DNA of 64,000 nt from MAG-120531 sp963934855 (GTDB lineage Bacteria; Bacteroidota; Bacteroidia; Flavobacteriales; Flavobacteriaceae): positions 124,001 to 188,000 of the forward strand of contig CAWWAC010000001.1 in NCBI GenBank assembly GCA_963934855.1, read 5' to 3'. The translations under genes and the position numbers were made by a program. Each line of letters begins with the position of its first letter. Positions within the stretch are counted from its first letter, which is position 1. Below the pieces are notes generated by a model. It saw only the letters and a program-made list of their open reading frames with translations, was not told the DNA's origin and made no database searches. Below are positions 23,910 to 32,301 of this stretch, piece by piece.

Positions 23910-26294
23910 ATGAAACATATATTTTTTGGCATTCTCCTGTTTTTATTCTTTTTTAGTCATGGACAGGACTGTCATTTTTCGGTAAAAGGCCGCGTTTTAG
24001 ACCAACATGACGGTCAGCCACTTTCCAAGGCTGTAATAAACGTCTACGGCATAAATAAAGAAGTACTATCAGACCAGAATGGATACTTTATAATCAATAG
24101 TCTGTGTAAAGGATTTATAGAACTAGAAATCTCGCATATTTCTTGTGGGACCAAATTTTACCCTTTAAATATTTTTGAAAACACAGATCAGGTCTTTTTA
24201 TTAGAGCATCATATAGTAGCTTTAAATGAGGTAGCTGTGTTACAGAGAAAGGCTGCAGACCCTAACAAAAACAAATCATTAAATACAGAAACTTTAGCGC
24301 AGCTTACTAGTCTAAACTTTGCAGACGCACTCACTCAAATTCAAGGAATTACTAGCTTAAAAACAGGAGGGACCATTGCTAAGCCTCTTATTCAAGGGTT
24401 TTATGGTAGCCGGGTCATTACTAGAAACCAAGGAGTGCGCATGCAAGACATGGAATGGGGAGATGAACACGCTCCCAATATTGCCACCTCTAGTGTCAAT
24501 AAAGTAAGTTTAATTACAGGTGCTCAGGCACTAAAATACGGAGGAGATGCCGTAGGAGGTGTCTTAGTTCTAGATTCAAAAAAACCAAATTTTGCTAACA
24601 TTACTAATTTGAGTGCTATTTTTACAGGGCAATCTAATGGTAGAGGTTTTCAAAGCAGTCAGAACTTTGATCAAAATTTTAAGAATGGTATTTATTACGG
24701 CCTACAACTAGATTACAAAAGAGCAGGAAATACCAAAACCCCCTCTCTTTATATGGACAATACTGGCTCAGAGCAATTAAGTGTTTCTGTTCCCTTTGGC
24801 TGGCATAAAGAAAATTGGGGTATAGATTCATATATCTCTTATTTTAGAGCCAATAATGCCATACTAAGTAGTTCTCATATCGGAAACTTATCTGATCTTA
24901 TTGGACAAATAAACCAAAGCATTCCCTTAAAAAATGCCTCATTTAGTTATAACATAAACAACCCAAAACAAGAGGTGTCTCACTTCATTGGAAAATTAGC
25001 ATTTTACAGGCGTTTTTCTGATATTGGAAAACTAGACATCCAGTATGACTACCAGCAAAATAACAGAAAAGAATACGACATTAGGTTGGGAAATAGAAAC
25101 CAAGTTCCAGGTACTGATTTAAAGCTTGAAACTCACGCCCTACAAACAAGTTTTAATGTGCAAACGGCTCAATCTAAAGCCTTAGAGTTTGGAATTGATA
25201 GTAAATACCAGCTTCACTTCCCCAATCCAGACACTGGGGTAAGGAGACTTATACCTGACTACCATAGCATTTCTTTTGGTGCCTTTTTATATGGAAAAAC
25301 AAGCCTCACAGATAATCTCATGCTGTCAGCTAGTCTAAGAACTGACTACCAAGAAATTAAAGCAGACAAATATTATAGAAAGAGCAGGTGGGAATCTATG
25401 GGTTATGGTATTCAATACGCCCAATTTTTTGTAGCAGATTTTGAGAGCCAAGTATTAACAGCACCAAGTTTTTCATTTCCCTCCTATGCTGCAGCACTTA
25501 GTGCAGATTATAAAAAAGACAGTTACACTCTTCAGGGACATTATCAATATGTAGAACGCGCGCCAAATCCAGCAGAGTTATTTAGTGAAGGATTGCACCA
25601 TTCTGCAGCTAGGATTGAACTAGGAGCCTTAGATATGGATAAAGAAAAGGCGCATAAATGGTCCCTTCAATATGAGTATACCAAAGGTCCTACCCATTTG
25701 TATATAGCCCCTTTCTTTAACTTCATTAAAGATTATATGGTTTTGTTACCCACCGGAGTAGAGTTTACTATTAGAGGGGCATTCCCTGTTTGGGAATACA
25801 CACAAACAAACGCACAGTTTATTGGTGTAGACACAAAGCTGAGTCAACAGTGGAGTACCCATTTTAAAAGTATTCATGGACTGTCTATTGTGAAGGCAAA
25901 AGACCTAATAAACAACAGTCCATTCCCAAATATCCCACCTATTAGCAGTCAACATGAAATTGAAAAAAATTTTAAAGCGGTACAGGGTCTCTCAATAAAT
26001 CTTAAGGGAAACTATGTGTTTAGGCAAAATGAGACCCCAGAAAATATAAGTGTTTTTAACCCTTATGACCAGAGCCAAAGCATCCTTAGAATTAATGACT
26101 CTCCACCAAATTATTTTTTACTTTCTGGTTTTGCTGCTTATGCATTTCCAAAAAAGAGTTCAACTTCCTATAAAATAAGACTCATTGGTGAAAACTTAAG
26201 TAATATAAATTATAGAAATTATCTCAATAGACTTCGCTATTTCTCTGAGGAAATGGGCGTAAATATTAACCTTCAATTCATTATAAATTTTTAA
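23910..26294 (+). CDS. TonB-dependent outer membrane receptor
   Basis: A 794-residue receptor with a signal peptide (to about residue 19, FFFSHGQ). A carboxypeptidase-like regulatory domain (about 24-100: VKGRVLDQHDGQPLSKAVINVYG) is followed by the plug (about 110-225: FADALTQIQGITSLKTGG, IQGFYGSRVITRNQGVRMQDMEWGDEHAP) and a 22-strand-type barrel to the C-terminal NINLQFIINF. The DMEWGDEHAP segment resembles receptors for metals or metal complexes. Bounded by a His-rich exported protein and a lipoprotein in the same operon (2 bp to the next gene), so it probably imports a metal or metal-ligand; the substrate is inferred. Confidence 0.93.
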   Translation: MKHIFFGILLFLFFFSHGQDCHFSVKGRVLDQHDGQPLSKAVINVYGINKEVLSDQNGYFIINSLCKGFIELEISHISCGTKFYPLNIFENTDQVFLLEHHIVALNEVAVLQRKAADPNKNKSLNTETLAQLTSLNFADALTQIQGITSLKTGGTIAKPLIQGFYGSRVITRNQGVRMQDMEWGDEHAPNIATSSVNKVSLITGAQALKYGGDAVGGVLVLDSKKPNFANITNLSAIFTGQSNGRGFQSSQNFDQNFKNGIYYGLQLDYKRAGNTKTPSLYMDNTGSEQLSVSVPFGWHKENWGIDSYISYFRANNAILSSSHIGNLSDLIGQINQSIPLKNASFSYNINNPKQEVSHFIGKLAFYRRFSDIGKLDIQYDYQQNNRKEYDIRLGNRNQVPGTDLKLETHALQTSFNVQTAQSKALEFGIDSKYQLHFPNPDTGVRRLIPDYHSISFGAFLYGKTSLTDNLMLSASLRTDYQEIKADKYYRKSRWESMGYGIQYAQFFVADFESQVLTAPSFSFPSYAAALSADYKKDSYTLQGHYQYVERAPNPAELFSEGLHHSAARIELGALDMDKEKAHKWSLQYEYTKGPTHLYIAPFFNFIKDYMVLLPTGVEFTIRGAFPVWEYTQTNAQFIGVDTKLSQQWSTHFKSIHGLSIVKAKDLINNSPFPNIPPISSQHEIEKNFKAVQGLSINLKGNYVFRQNETPENISVFNPYDQSQSILRINDSPPNYFLLSGFAAYAFPKKSSTSYKIRLIGENLSNINYRNYLNRLRYFSEEMGVNINLQFIINF

Positions 26295-26296
26295 CT

Positions 26297-26845
26297 ATGA
26301 AAACAATTAAAATTACTTTTTTAAGCCTTATAAGTTCCCTGTTATTTATCTCTTGTGAAAAGGATGACAAAAGTCCAGAACTCATTCAAGAAGAAGAGCT
26401 CATCACTTCAGTAATCGTAACCCTAAACACTTCAGAAGGACAAGTGGTTTTAAGTTCTAAGGATCTTGATGGAGACGGGCCAAACGTACCAGTAGTTTCT
26501 GTTGTGGGAGCATTAAAGCAAAACACCATTTACAATGGAACCATCCAATTACTCAATGAATCTGTTAGCCCATCAGAAGACATTACATTAGAGGTGAAAG
26601 AAGAGGCTGAAGAACACCAATTTTTTTATGATTTCAATACTATCATAAAAAGAATAGAAGCCACAGATGTAGATAAAAACAACAACCCTTTAGGAATTCA
26701 ATTTGAACTAGAAACTGAAGCTATTGGTACTGCAAATATTGGATTTACCTTAAGGCATTTACCTACAAAACCAAATACTAGTGCCGCAACTGCTGGAGGA
26801 GAAACAGACATTGCTGTTACTTTTGAAGTGAGCGTTGTAGAATAA
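26297..26845 (+). CDS. Lipoprotein downstream of TonB receptor
   Basis: A 182-residue lipoprotein. The signal sequence ends in lipobox FISC-EKDD (about 17-20); acidic residues after the Cys are typical of surface or outer membrane lipoproteins in Bacteroidota. A beta-rich body contains SSKDLDGDGPNVP, a DxDxDGxN calcium-like motif, and a closing TAGGETDIAVTFEVSV. Similar genes are often labelled type 1 periplasmic binding fold protein. It follows the receptor by 2 bp and is presumably its substrate-binding accessory. The ligand is unknown. Confidence 0.82.
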   Translation: MKTIKITFLSLISSLLFISCEKDDKSPELIQEEELITSVIVTLNTSEGQVVLSSKDLDGDGPNVPVVSVVGALKQNTIYNGTIQLLNESVSPSEDITLEVKEEAEEHQFFYDFNTIIKRIEATDVDKNNNPLGIQFELETEAIGTANIGFTLRHLPTKPNTSAATAGGETDIAVTFEVSVVE

Positions 26846-26847
26846 AT

Positions 26848-27711
26848 CTATTTATTAAAGCCAGAAGTATTTTGACCCAAAAAAGAACTTGGAAAATGCT
26901 CATCTCCTTCAAAACCCAAAGGCAGATTTGGATCTTTTAAAGGGATGTAGTTAGTCCTAAAAATATAATCCCAAAGACTTAAGCTAATACCAAAATTAAC
27001 GCCAACCTTTCCCTTGGGAAGGGTTTTTGCGTGGTGGTATAAATGCATGACAGGATTGTTTAAAAGGTATTTAAAAGGTCCCCAATCCAAAGCCAAATTA
27101 GCGTGGTTTAAGTGACCTATGGTAATGGCAAGAAAATGAACAATAAAAGCCTGCTCTGGCTCAAAACCCCCAAGCAGCATCACTGCCAATGTTTTAAGGG
27201 GTTTGTATAAAATATTTTCCATCCAATGGTACCTTAAATGAGCCGCAAAACCCATTTCCTTAACAGAGTGGTGAACCTTGTGAAAACGCCATAGAAAAGG
27301 TAATTTGTGAAGTAAAATATGAGTGATCCATTGTACAAAATCTAATACCACAAAAAACACTAAGAGGCTTACAATTTGTGGCATTTGTCTAACGTCTATA
27401 ATGCTTAGCGCGTTTATACTTAGGCCTATGCTAGACATATAGATGCCTATAACTTTATAAAAGCCACTAATGACTGCTGCAAACAAAAAAAAGTTAAAGT
27501 ACATATAAAAAAAATCCAACCAAAAGTCTTTCCTAAAAGCAGACTGCTCTTTTCTCCATGGAAACAAAAACTCCAAGCCCCAAACTAAAATAGAAATTAT
27601 AGTAAGGCCCCAAAAGTAATTTTGGTGCCAAGGTAGCTCAAAAATCATTGATTTATAAAACCAATGTAGGCTACCTAAAAAGGTTTGCAATAAGGTGTTG
27701 AAAACGTCCAT
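26848..27711 (-). CDS. Sterol desaturase / fatty acid hydroxylase-family membrane protein
   Basis: A 287-residue integral membrane di-iron oxygenase-like protein. The eight-His pattern is present: HILLH (about 144-148), HKVHHS, HFLAITIGHLNH and HLYHH. At least four hydrophobic segments surround it (about 13-48, 71-92, 121-143). Family members hydroxylate or desaturate lipids, sterols or carotenoids; the substrate is unknown here. The ATG at 27711 is preferred over a TTG three codons upstream. It reads in the same direction as folE, 27 bp downstream of its stop. Confidence 0.9.
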   Translation of the reverse strand: MDVFNTLLQTFLGSLHWFYKSMIFELPWHQNYFWGLTIISILVWGLEFLFPWRKEQSAFRKDFWLDFFYMYFNFFLFAAVISGFYKVIGIYMSSIGLSINALSIIDVRQMPQIVSLLVFFVVLDFVQWITHILLHKLPFLWRFHKVHHSVKEMGFAAHLRYHWMENILYKPLKTLAVMLLGGFEPEQAFIVHFLAITIGHLNHANLALDWGPFKYLLNNPVMHLYHHAKTLPKGKVGVNFGISLSLWDYIFRTNYIPLKDPNLPLGFEGDEHFPSSFLGQNTSGFNK

Positions 27712-27738
27712 ATTAATCAAAAATACAATTTTGGTTTA

Positions 27739-28335
27739 TTATGACAAACTACTGCTAATAAGCTTCATAAACTCATTTCTGGTAGCTGTCTTTCTAAATA
27801 GCCCCCTAAAACCAGAGGTGGTGGTTACAGAGTTTTGTTTCTGAACCCCACGCATCATCATGCACATGTGAGACGCTTCAATAACTACTGCCACACCCTT
27901 AGGAGCTAAAGTAGTGTTTATACATTCCAAAATATCATGAGTGAGACGCTCCTGTACCTGTAATCTTCTGGCAAAAACATCAACAATTCTTGGAATTTTA
28001 CTGAGTCCCACAATATAACCATTCGGAATATAGGCAATATGGGCTTTTCCAAAAAATGGCAGCATATGGTGTTCACACATAGAATAAATCTCAATGTCTT
28101 TAATAATGACCATATCGTCATAGTCTTCTTTAAACATGGCACCTTTTAATATAGCCAAAGGATCTTGCTCGTATCCTTGGGTTAAAAACTGCATGGCCTT
28201 GGCTGCGCGTTCTGGGGTTTTTAACAAGCCTTCTCTAGAGGTGTTTTCTCCTAAGGCTGAAATAATATGGTTGTAGTTTTCTTTTACACTTTCAGTAATA
28301 GGGGCATTGTAGGAATCTAAACTTTGGTAAGACAT
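27739..28335 (-). CDS. folE: GTP cyclohydrolase I FolE
   Basis: Makes 7,8-dihydroneopterin triphosphate from GTP (folate, and in some bacteria queuosine precursors). It has 198 residues from the ATG at 28335. Zinc ligands C87 and H90 are in SMCEHHMLPF, and C158 is in SHMCMMMRG. Catalytic His region GKAHIAYIPNGYIVGLSKIPRI and C-terminal VQKQNSVTTTSGFRG are intact. Length is typical. An upstream in-frame extension to 28371 would add a non-conserved tail. Confidence 0.97.
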   Translation of the reverse strand: MSYQSLDSYNAPITESVKENYNHIISALGENTSREGLLKTPERAAKAMQFLTQGYEQDPLAILKGAMFKEDYDDMVIIKDIEIYSMCEHHMLPFFGKAHIAYIPNGYIVGLSKIPRIVDVFARRLQVQERLTHDILECINTTLAPKGVAVVIEASHMCMMMRGVQKQNSVTTTSGFRGLFRKTATRNEFMKLISSSLS

Positions 28336-28417
28336 ATTTTTGTTTAATATTATATAAAAACTATTAAACAAATTTACTCAATTTATTACTAGATACATAA
28401 TATAAATGAAAATTTCA

Positions 28418-28449
28418 TTGACAGACTATACCCTGATTGTTTATATTTA
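28418..28449 (+). promoter_or_regulatory. Candidate promoter of the lolD-like gene
   Basis: TTG at 28418-28420 (in TTGACA) is 21 bp before TATATTTA (28442-28449), one mismatch from the Bacteroidota TAnnTTTG -7 box. The predicted start of transcription is about 30 bases ahead of the ATG at 28487. Confidence 0.4.
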
Positions 28450-28486
28450 CTCATTTTATAATTTTATCCATCTCCCTTGTTAAAAC

Positions 28487-29149
28487 ATGATTAAAACAGA
28501 TAACATTCATAAAATCTACGGTGGCTTAGAAGTATTAAAAGGCGTGAGCTTATCAATAAAAAAAGGAGAGATCGTGTCTATTGTTGGTGCTTCTGGCGCA
28601 GGTAAAACCACTCTCCTACAAATTTTAGGAACCTTAGAGACACCCACTAATAAAGAAGCCACTTTAGCTATTGATGGTGTTGAAATACAAGGACTTTCAT
28701 CGAAGGAATTGGCTACTTTTAGAAACAAACACATTGGCTTTATTTTTCAATTTCATCAATTACTACCTGAATTTACCGCATTAGAAAATGTATGCATTCC
28801 AGCATTTATAAATAAGATACCCAAAAATATTGCTATTAAAGAAGCCCGTGAATTGCTTATTTTTTTAGGTCTAGAAGACAGAATGCACCACAAACCAGAA
28901 GCTCTTTCTGGGGGAGAACAACAAAGGGTTGCTGTAGCCAGAGCCTTAATTAACAAACCCTCTGTAATTTTGGCAGACGAACCTAGCGGAAACCTAGATT
29001 CAGACAGCGCTGCCAAGCTACACGAACTCTTTTTTACGCTTAGAGACCGTTTTAAACAAACTTTTGTGCTGGTCACTCACAATGAGAGCTTGGCCAATAT
29101 GGCAGACCGCAAACTTACTATGGTAGACGGTCGTATTTCAGATTCATAA
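28487..29149 (+). CDS. lolD: ABC transporter ATPase, LolD/MacB type
   Basis: A 220-residue ATPase of the MacB/LolD family. Walker A GASGAGKTTL (33-42), Q-loop FIFQFHQLLPEFTALENV (about 85-102), signature LSGGEQQRVAVARAL (about 140-154), Walker B VILADEPSGNLDS (about 159-171), H-loop VLVTHNES. The FQFHQLLPEFTALENV stretch is characteristic of lipoprotein-releasing LolD. Its membrane partner (LolC/E) is not in the window. Lipoprotein export is the likely role; MacB-type export is the alternative. Confidence 0.88.
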   Translation: MIKTDNIHKIYGGLEVLKGVSLSIKKGEIVSIVGASGAGKTTLLQILGTLETPTNKEATLAIDGVEIQGLSSKELATFRNKHIGFIFQFHQLLPEFTALENVCIPAFINKIPKNIAIKEARELLIFLGLEDRMHHKPEALSGGEQQRVAVARALINKPSVILADEPSGNLDSDSAAKLHELFFTLRDRFKQTFVLVTHNESLANMADRKLTMVDGRISDS

Positions 29150-29175
29150 ACAGTTTGTATGAAAGAACAGCCACT

Positions 29176-29943
29176 ATGATGAAAAAAGAAGCATTAAAAG
29201 CGTTTTTAGATGAAAAAGTCATTCAATACAACCAGCCCCAGTTTATAGACTCAGATCCCATTCAAATACCCCGTTCTTTTGAGACAAAAGAAGACATAGA
29301 AATTAGTGGGTTTTTAGTAGCCACTATTGCTTGGGGCAACAGAAAGAGTATTTTAAAAAACGCAAAACAACTCATGGAGCTCATGGGTAATTCCCCACAT
29401 GATTTTGTTATAAACCACAGTGATGCAGATCTTGATGGCCTACATGGCTTCGTTCACAGGACTTTTAATGATATGGATTTAAGGTACTTTATTAAGAGCC
29501 TCAGAAACATCTATACCCATCACAAAGGTTTAGAGCAAGTTTTTTTAAAAAATATCACCCACAAAAGTACACAGGGCGCTATTTCTGCCTTTAAAAATAT
29601 ATTTTTTGAGTTGGAACACCCTGCAAGAACTACCAAACACATTAGCGACCCATTAAAAGGATCTGCAGCTAAAAGACTTAATATGTGGCTGCGTTGGAAC
29701 TGCAGAAAAGACAATACAGGGGTAGATCTAGGCATTTGGAAAACCATAGACCCCGCTTCCCTATCCTGCCCCTTAGATGTTCACTCAGGAAACGTAGCCA
29801 GAAAATTAGGTCTACTAAAAAGAAGGCAAAATGATGGTAAAGCCCTAGCAGAATTAGACATTGCACTCAGAAAATTAGATCCAAAAGACCCAGTAAAATA
29901 TGATTTTGCCCTCTTTGGGCTTGGCGTATTTGATAGATTTTAA
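29176..29943 (+). CDS. TIGR02757-family protein
   Basis: A 255-residue protein of a family of unknown function common in Bacteroidota (TIGR02757). The conserved SGFLVATIAWGNRKSILKNA and SLRNIYTHHKGLEQVF stretches, then LNMWLRWNCRKDNTGVDLGIW and CPLDVHSGNVARKLGLLKRRQND, resemble the helix-hairpin-helix and catalytic-Asp parts of DNA glycosylase folds, so a nucleic-acid role is possible but unproven. Starts: ATG at 29176 or 29179; a TTG at 29155 is less likely. It is 26 bp after lolD on the same strand. Confidence 0.85.
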   Translation: MMKKEALKAFLDEKVIQYNQPQFIDSDPIQIPRSFETKEDIEISGFLVATIAWGNRKSILKNAKQLMELMGNSPHDFVINHSDADLDGLHGFVHRTFNDMDLRYFIKSLRNIYTHHKGLEQVFLKNITHKSTQGAISAFKNIFFELEHPARTTKHISDPLKGSAAKRLNMWLRWNCRKDNTGVDLGIWKTIDPASLSCPLDVHSGNVARKLGLLKRRQNDGKALAELDIALRKLDPKDPVKYDFALFGLGVFDRF

Positions 29944-30024
29944 TAAAATGTATGCCTTTACCGTTAGTCGTTATTAGTATTGGTAGATTATCCCTAAATT
30001 AGTCAAAGTTTAAAATCCAATCAT

Positions 30025-31521
30025 ATGAAAACCATTTCACTATCCATTATTGCTCTTCTGCTTTGTGTTCAACTAACCAAAGCACAAAGTAGAATACTTC
30101 CCATAGACACAACTGTCACTACCAAGCACAAGCTACAAACAAACAAGGAAATTATTAATTATACTGCCACAATAGGAACCCAGCCCGTTTGGAATGAAAT
30201 AGGAGACCCTATAGCTAGCCTTCATTACACCTATTACACTAGAGACAATATTGATAATAGGGCAGATAGACCTCTTGTGATCTCTTTTAATGGAGGGCCT
30301 GGTTCTGGATCTGTTTGGATGCACTTAGCATACACCGGCCCAAGGGTACTAAACATAGACGATGAAGGTTTCCCAACCCAGCCCTATGGTGTGAAAAATA
30401 ATCCCTACTCAATATTAGACGTAGCAGATATAGTCTATGTAAACCCCGTAAATACTGGCTATTCAAGAACCATTCCAGCCTTTGGAAAAGAGGTTGACAG
30501 AAGTAAATTCTTTGGCGTCAATGCAGACATTGCCTACCTAGCAGAATGGCTTAATACCTTTGTAACTAGAAACAACAGATGGTCTTCACCAAAATATCTT
30601 ATTGGAGAGAGTTATGGAACCACTAGGGTGTCTGGGTTGGCTTTGGCTTTACAGAACAGCCAGTGGATGTACCTCAATGGAGTTATTTTAGTATCGCCCA
30701 CGGAGTTGGGAATAGACAGGGAGGGCCCTGTAGAAGTAGCCAACAGACTTCCTTATTTTGCTGCGGCTGCCTGGTATCATAAAAAATTACTTAAAATCCT
30801 TCAGGATAAACCTTTATTAAGCGTTTTAGAAGAAGTAGAAGCGTACACCATTAACACCCTTTTGCCGGCCATGGTGATGGGTGGTTTTTTAGAGATAGAA
30901 AAAAAAGAGACAATAGCTTCTAAAATGAGCTATTATTCAGCAATAGATAAAGAAGTTTACTTACAACACAACCTAGAGGTTCCTTATCCATTTTTCTGGA
31001 AAGAACTATTGAGAAAAGAAGGTTTTACCATTGGAAGACTTGATTCTAGATATTTAGGAATAGACAAAAAAAGAGCTGGAGATAGTCCAGACTACAACGC
31101 AGAACTCACCTCTTGGCTGCATTCTTTTACCCCAGCTATTAATCAATATTTACAAGAAGATCTGAAATTTAAAACAGATATTAAATACAATCTTTTTGGC
31201 CCAGTGCATCCTTGGGATAGAAGTGGAGACAACACAGGAGAAAATCTTAGACAAGCCATGGCTCAAAACCCTTACTTACACGTCATGACTCAGTCAGGTT
31301 ATTTTGACGGTGCCACTACCTATTTCAACGCCAAATATAATATGTGGCAGCTAGACCCCTCTGGGCTTATGAAAGACAGACTAAGTTTTAAAGGTTATGA
31401 AAGCGGGCATATGATGTACCTGAGAAGAGAAGATTTAAAAAATGCCAACCAGGACATTAGAGATTTTATAATTATGAGCTTACCAGGAGACAAACCAGCC
31501 AAATACACCAACCAAGAATGA
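30025..31521 (+). CDS. S10-family serine carboxypeptidase-like protein, exported
   Basis: A 498-residue peptidase with a signal peptide (MKTISLSIIALLLCVQLTKAQ, cleaved after about 21). Alpha/beta-hydrolase fold of peptidase family S10: oxyanion-hole NGGPGSGS, nucleophile in YLIGESYGTTR, Asp in SGYFDGATTY and His in ESGHMMYLR. Likely periplasmic or surface-located. It overlaps the SGNH hydrolase by 4 bp (ATGA), so the two exported hydrolases are co-expressed. Carboxypeptidase activity is inferred from family motifs. Confidence 0.92.
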   Translation: MKTISLSIIALLLCVQLTKAQSRILPIDTTVTTKHKLQTNKEIINYTATIGTQPVWNEIGDPIASLHYTYYTRDNIDNRADRPLVISFNGGPGSGSVWMHLAYTGPRVLNIDDEGFPTQPYGVKNNPYSILDVADIVYVNPVNTGYSRTIPAFGKEVDRSKFFGVNADIAYLAEWLNTFVTRNNRWSSPKYLIGESYGTTRVSGLALALQNSQWMYLNGVILVSPTELGIDREGPVEVANRLPYFAAAAWYHKKLLKILQDKPLLSVLEEVEAYTINTLLPAMVMGGFLEIEKKETIASKMSYYSAIDKEVYLQHNLEVPYPFFWKELLRKEGFTIGRLDSRYLGIDKKRAGDSPDYNAELTSWLHSFTPAINQYLQEDLKFKTDIKYNLFGPVHPWDRSGDNTGENLRQAMAQNPYLHVMTQSGYFDGATTYFNAKYNMWQLDPSGLMKDRLSFKGYESGHMMYLRREDLKNANQDIRDFIIMSLPGDKPAKYTNQE

Positions 31522-32198
31522 AAGTAAAACAATTTTTTTTAGGAGTGCTTATAAGTCTCATTGGACTACAATTACAAGCACAGGAATGGGCCAATGTAGC
31601 CAAGTTTCAAAAAGATAATTCCAAGATTATAAGTCAGAATATACCCGTTCAAGTGGTCTTTATGGGAAATTCAATCACTGAGGGCTGGCCCCTGGCCGAT
31701 TCCACTTTTTTCAAAACCATTGGCTTTGTCAATAGAGGAATTGGTGGCCAAACCACCCCACAAATGTTGTTGAGGTTCAAACAAGATGTGATTGCCTTAA
31801 AACCAAAAGTTGTAGTCATTCTTGCTGGCACTAATGATATTGCAGAAAACACTGGCCCTACTTCTATCAATGAAATTTATGGACATATAGAAAGCATGGC
31901 TACCCTTGCAGAAAACGCTGAAATTAAAGTAATTCTTTGTTCTGTGCTTCCTGTTTATGATTATCCATGGAAACCAGGTTTAGAGCCTGCTGAAAAAATA
32001 GAAGCTCTCAATGAATTACTTGTGATGCTTTCTATAGAGAAGGGATATGAGTATGCAGATTATTTTTCTGCTATGGCCAATGAACAAAAAGGCCTAAAAA
32101 AAGATCTTGGAAATGACGGAGTACATCCAAATTTAAAAGGATACAATATTATGAAGCCCATAGTTTTAAAAGCCCTTGTAAAGGCCTTAATGCCTTAA
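31518..32198 (+). CDS. SGNH/GDSL-type esterase or lipase, exported
   Basis: A 226-residue hydrolase with a signal peptide (to LQLQAQ, about residue 22). SGNH blocks: VFMGNSITEG (Ser nucleophile; block I), GIGGQTT (block II Gly), VVILAGTNDIAEN (block III Asn), and DGVHPNLKGYN (block V Asp and His). This is the family of acetylhydrolase and rhamnogalacturonan acetylesterase-like enzymes. Substrate unknown. It overlaps the upstream S10 gene by 4 bp and is followed by a strong terminator. Confidence 0.93.
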   Translation: MKVKQFFLGVLISLIGLQLQAQEWANVAKFQKDNSKIISQNIPVQVVFMGNSITEGWPLADSTFFKTIGFVNRGIGGQTTPQMLLRFKQDVIALKPKVVVILAGTNDIAENTGPTSINEIYGHIESMATLAENAEIKVILCSVLPVYDYPWKPGLEPAEKIEALNELLVMLSIEKGYEYADYFSAMANEQKGLKKDLGNDGVHPNLKGYNIMKPIVLKALVKALMP

Positions 32199-32223
32199 TA
32201 AAAAGAGCTGTATAATATTTATT

Positions 32224-32262
32224 AAAATAGGAAACCTAAATTATAAATGCTTTCCTATTTTT
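32224..32262 (+). terminator. Intrinsic terminator after the SGNH gene
   Basis: Perfect 11-bp arms, AAAATAGGAAA (32224-32234) and TTTCCTATTTT (32251-32261), with a 16-base loop and a T-run. It ends the S10-SGNH operon. Confidence 0.72.
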
Positions 32263-32301
32263 ACATAACACATATTACCAGTTAAACTCTAATCTGCCAG
32301 A

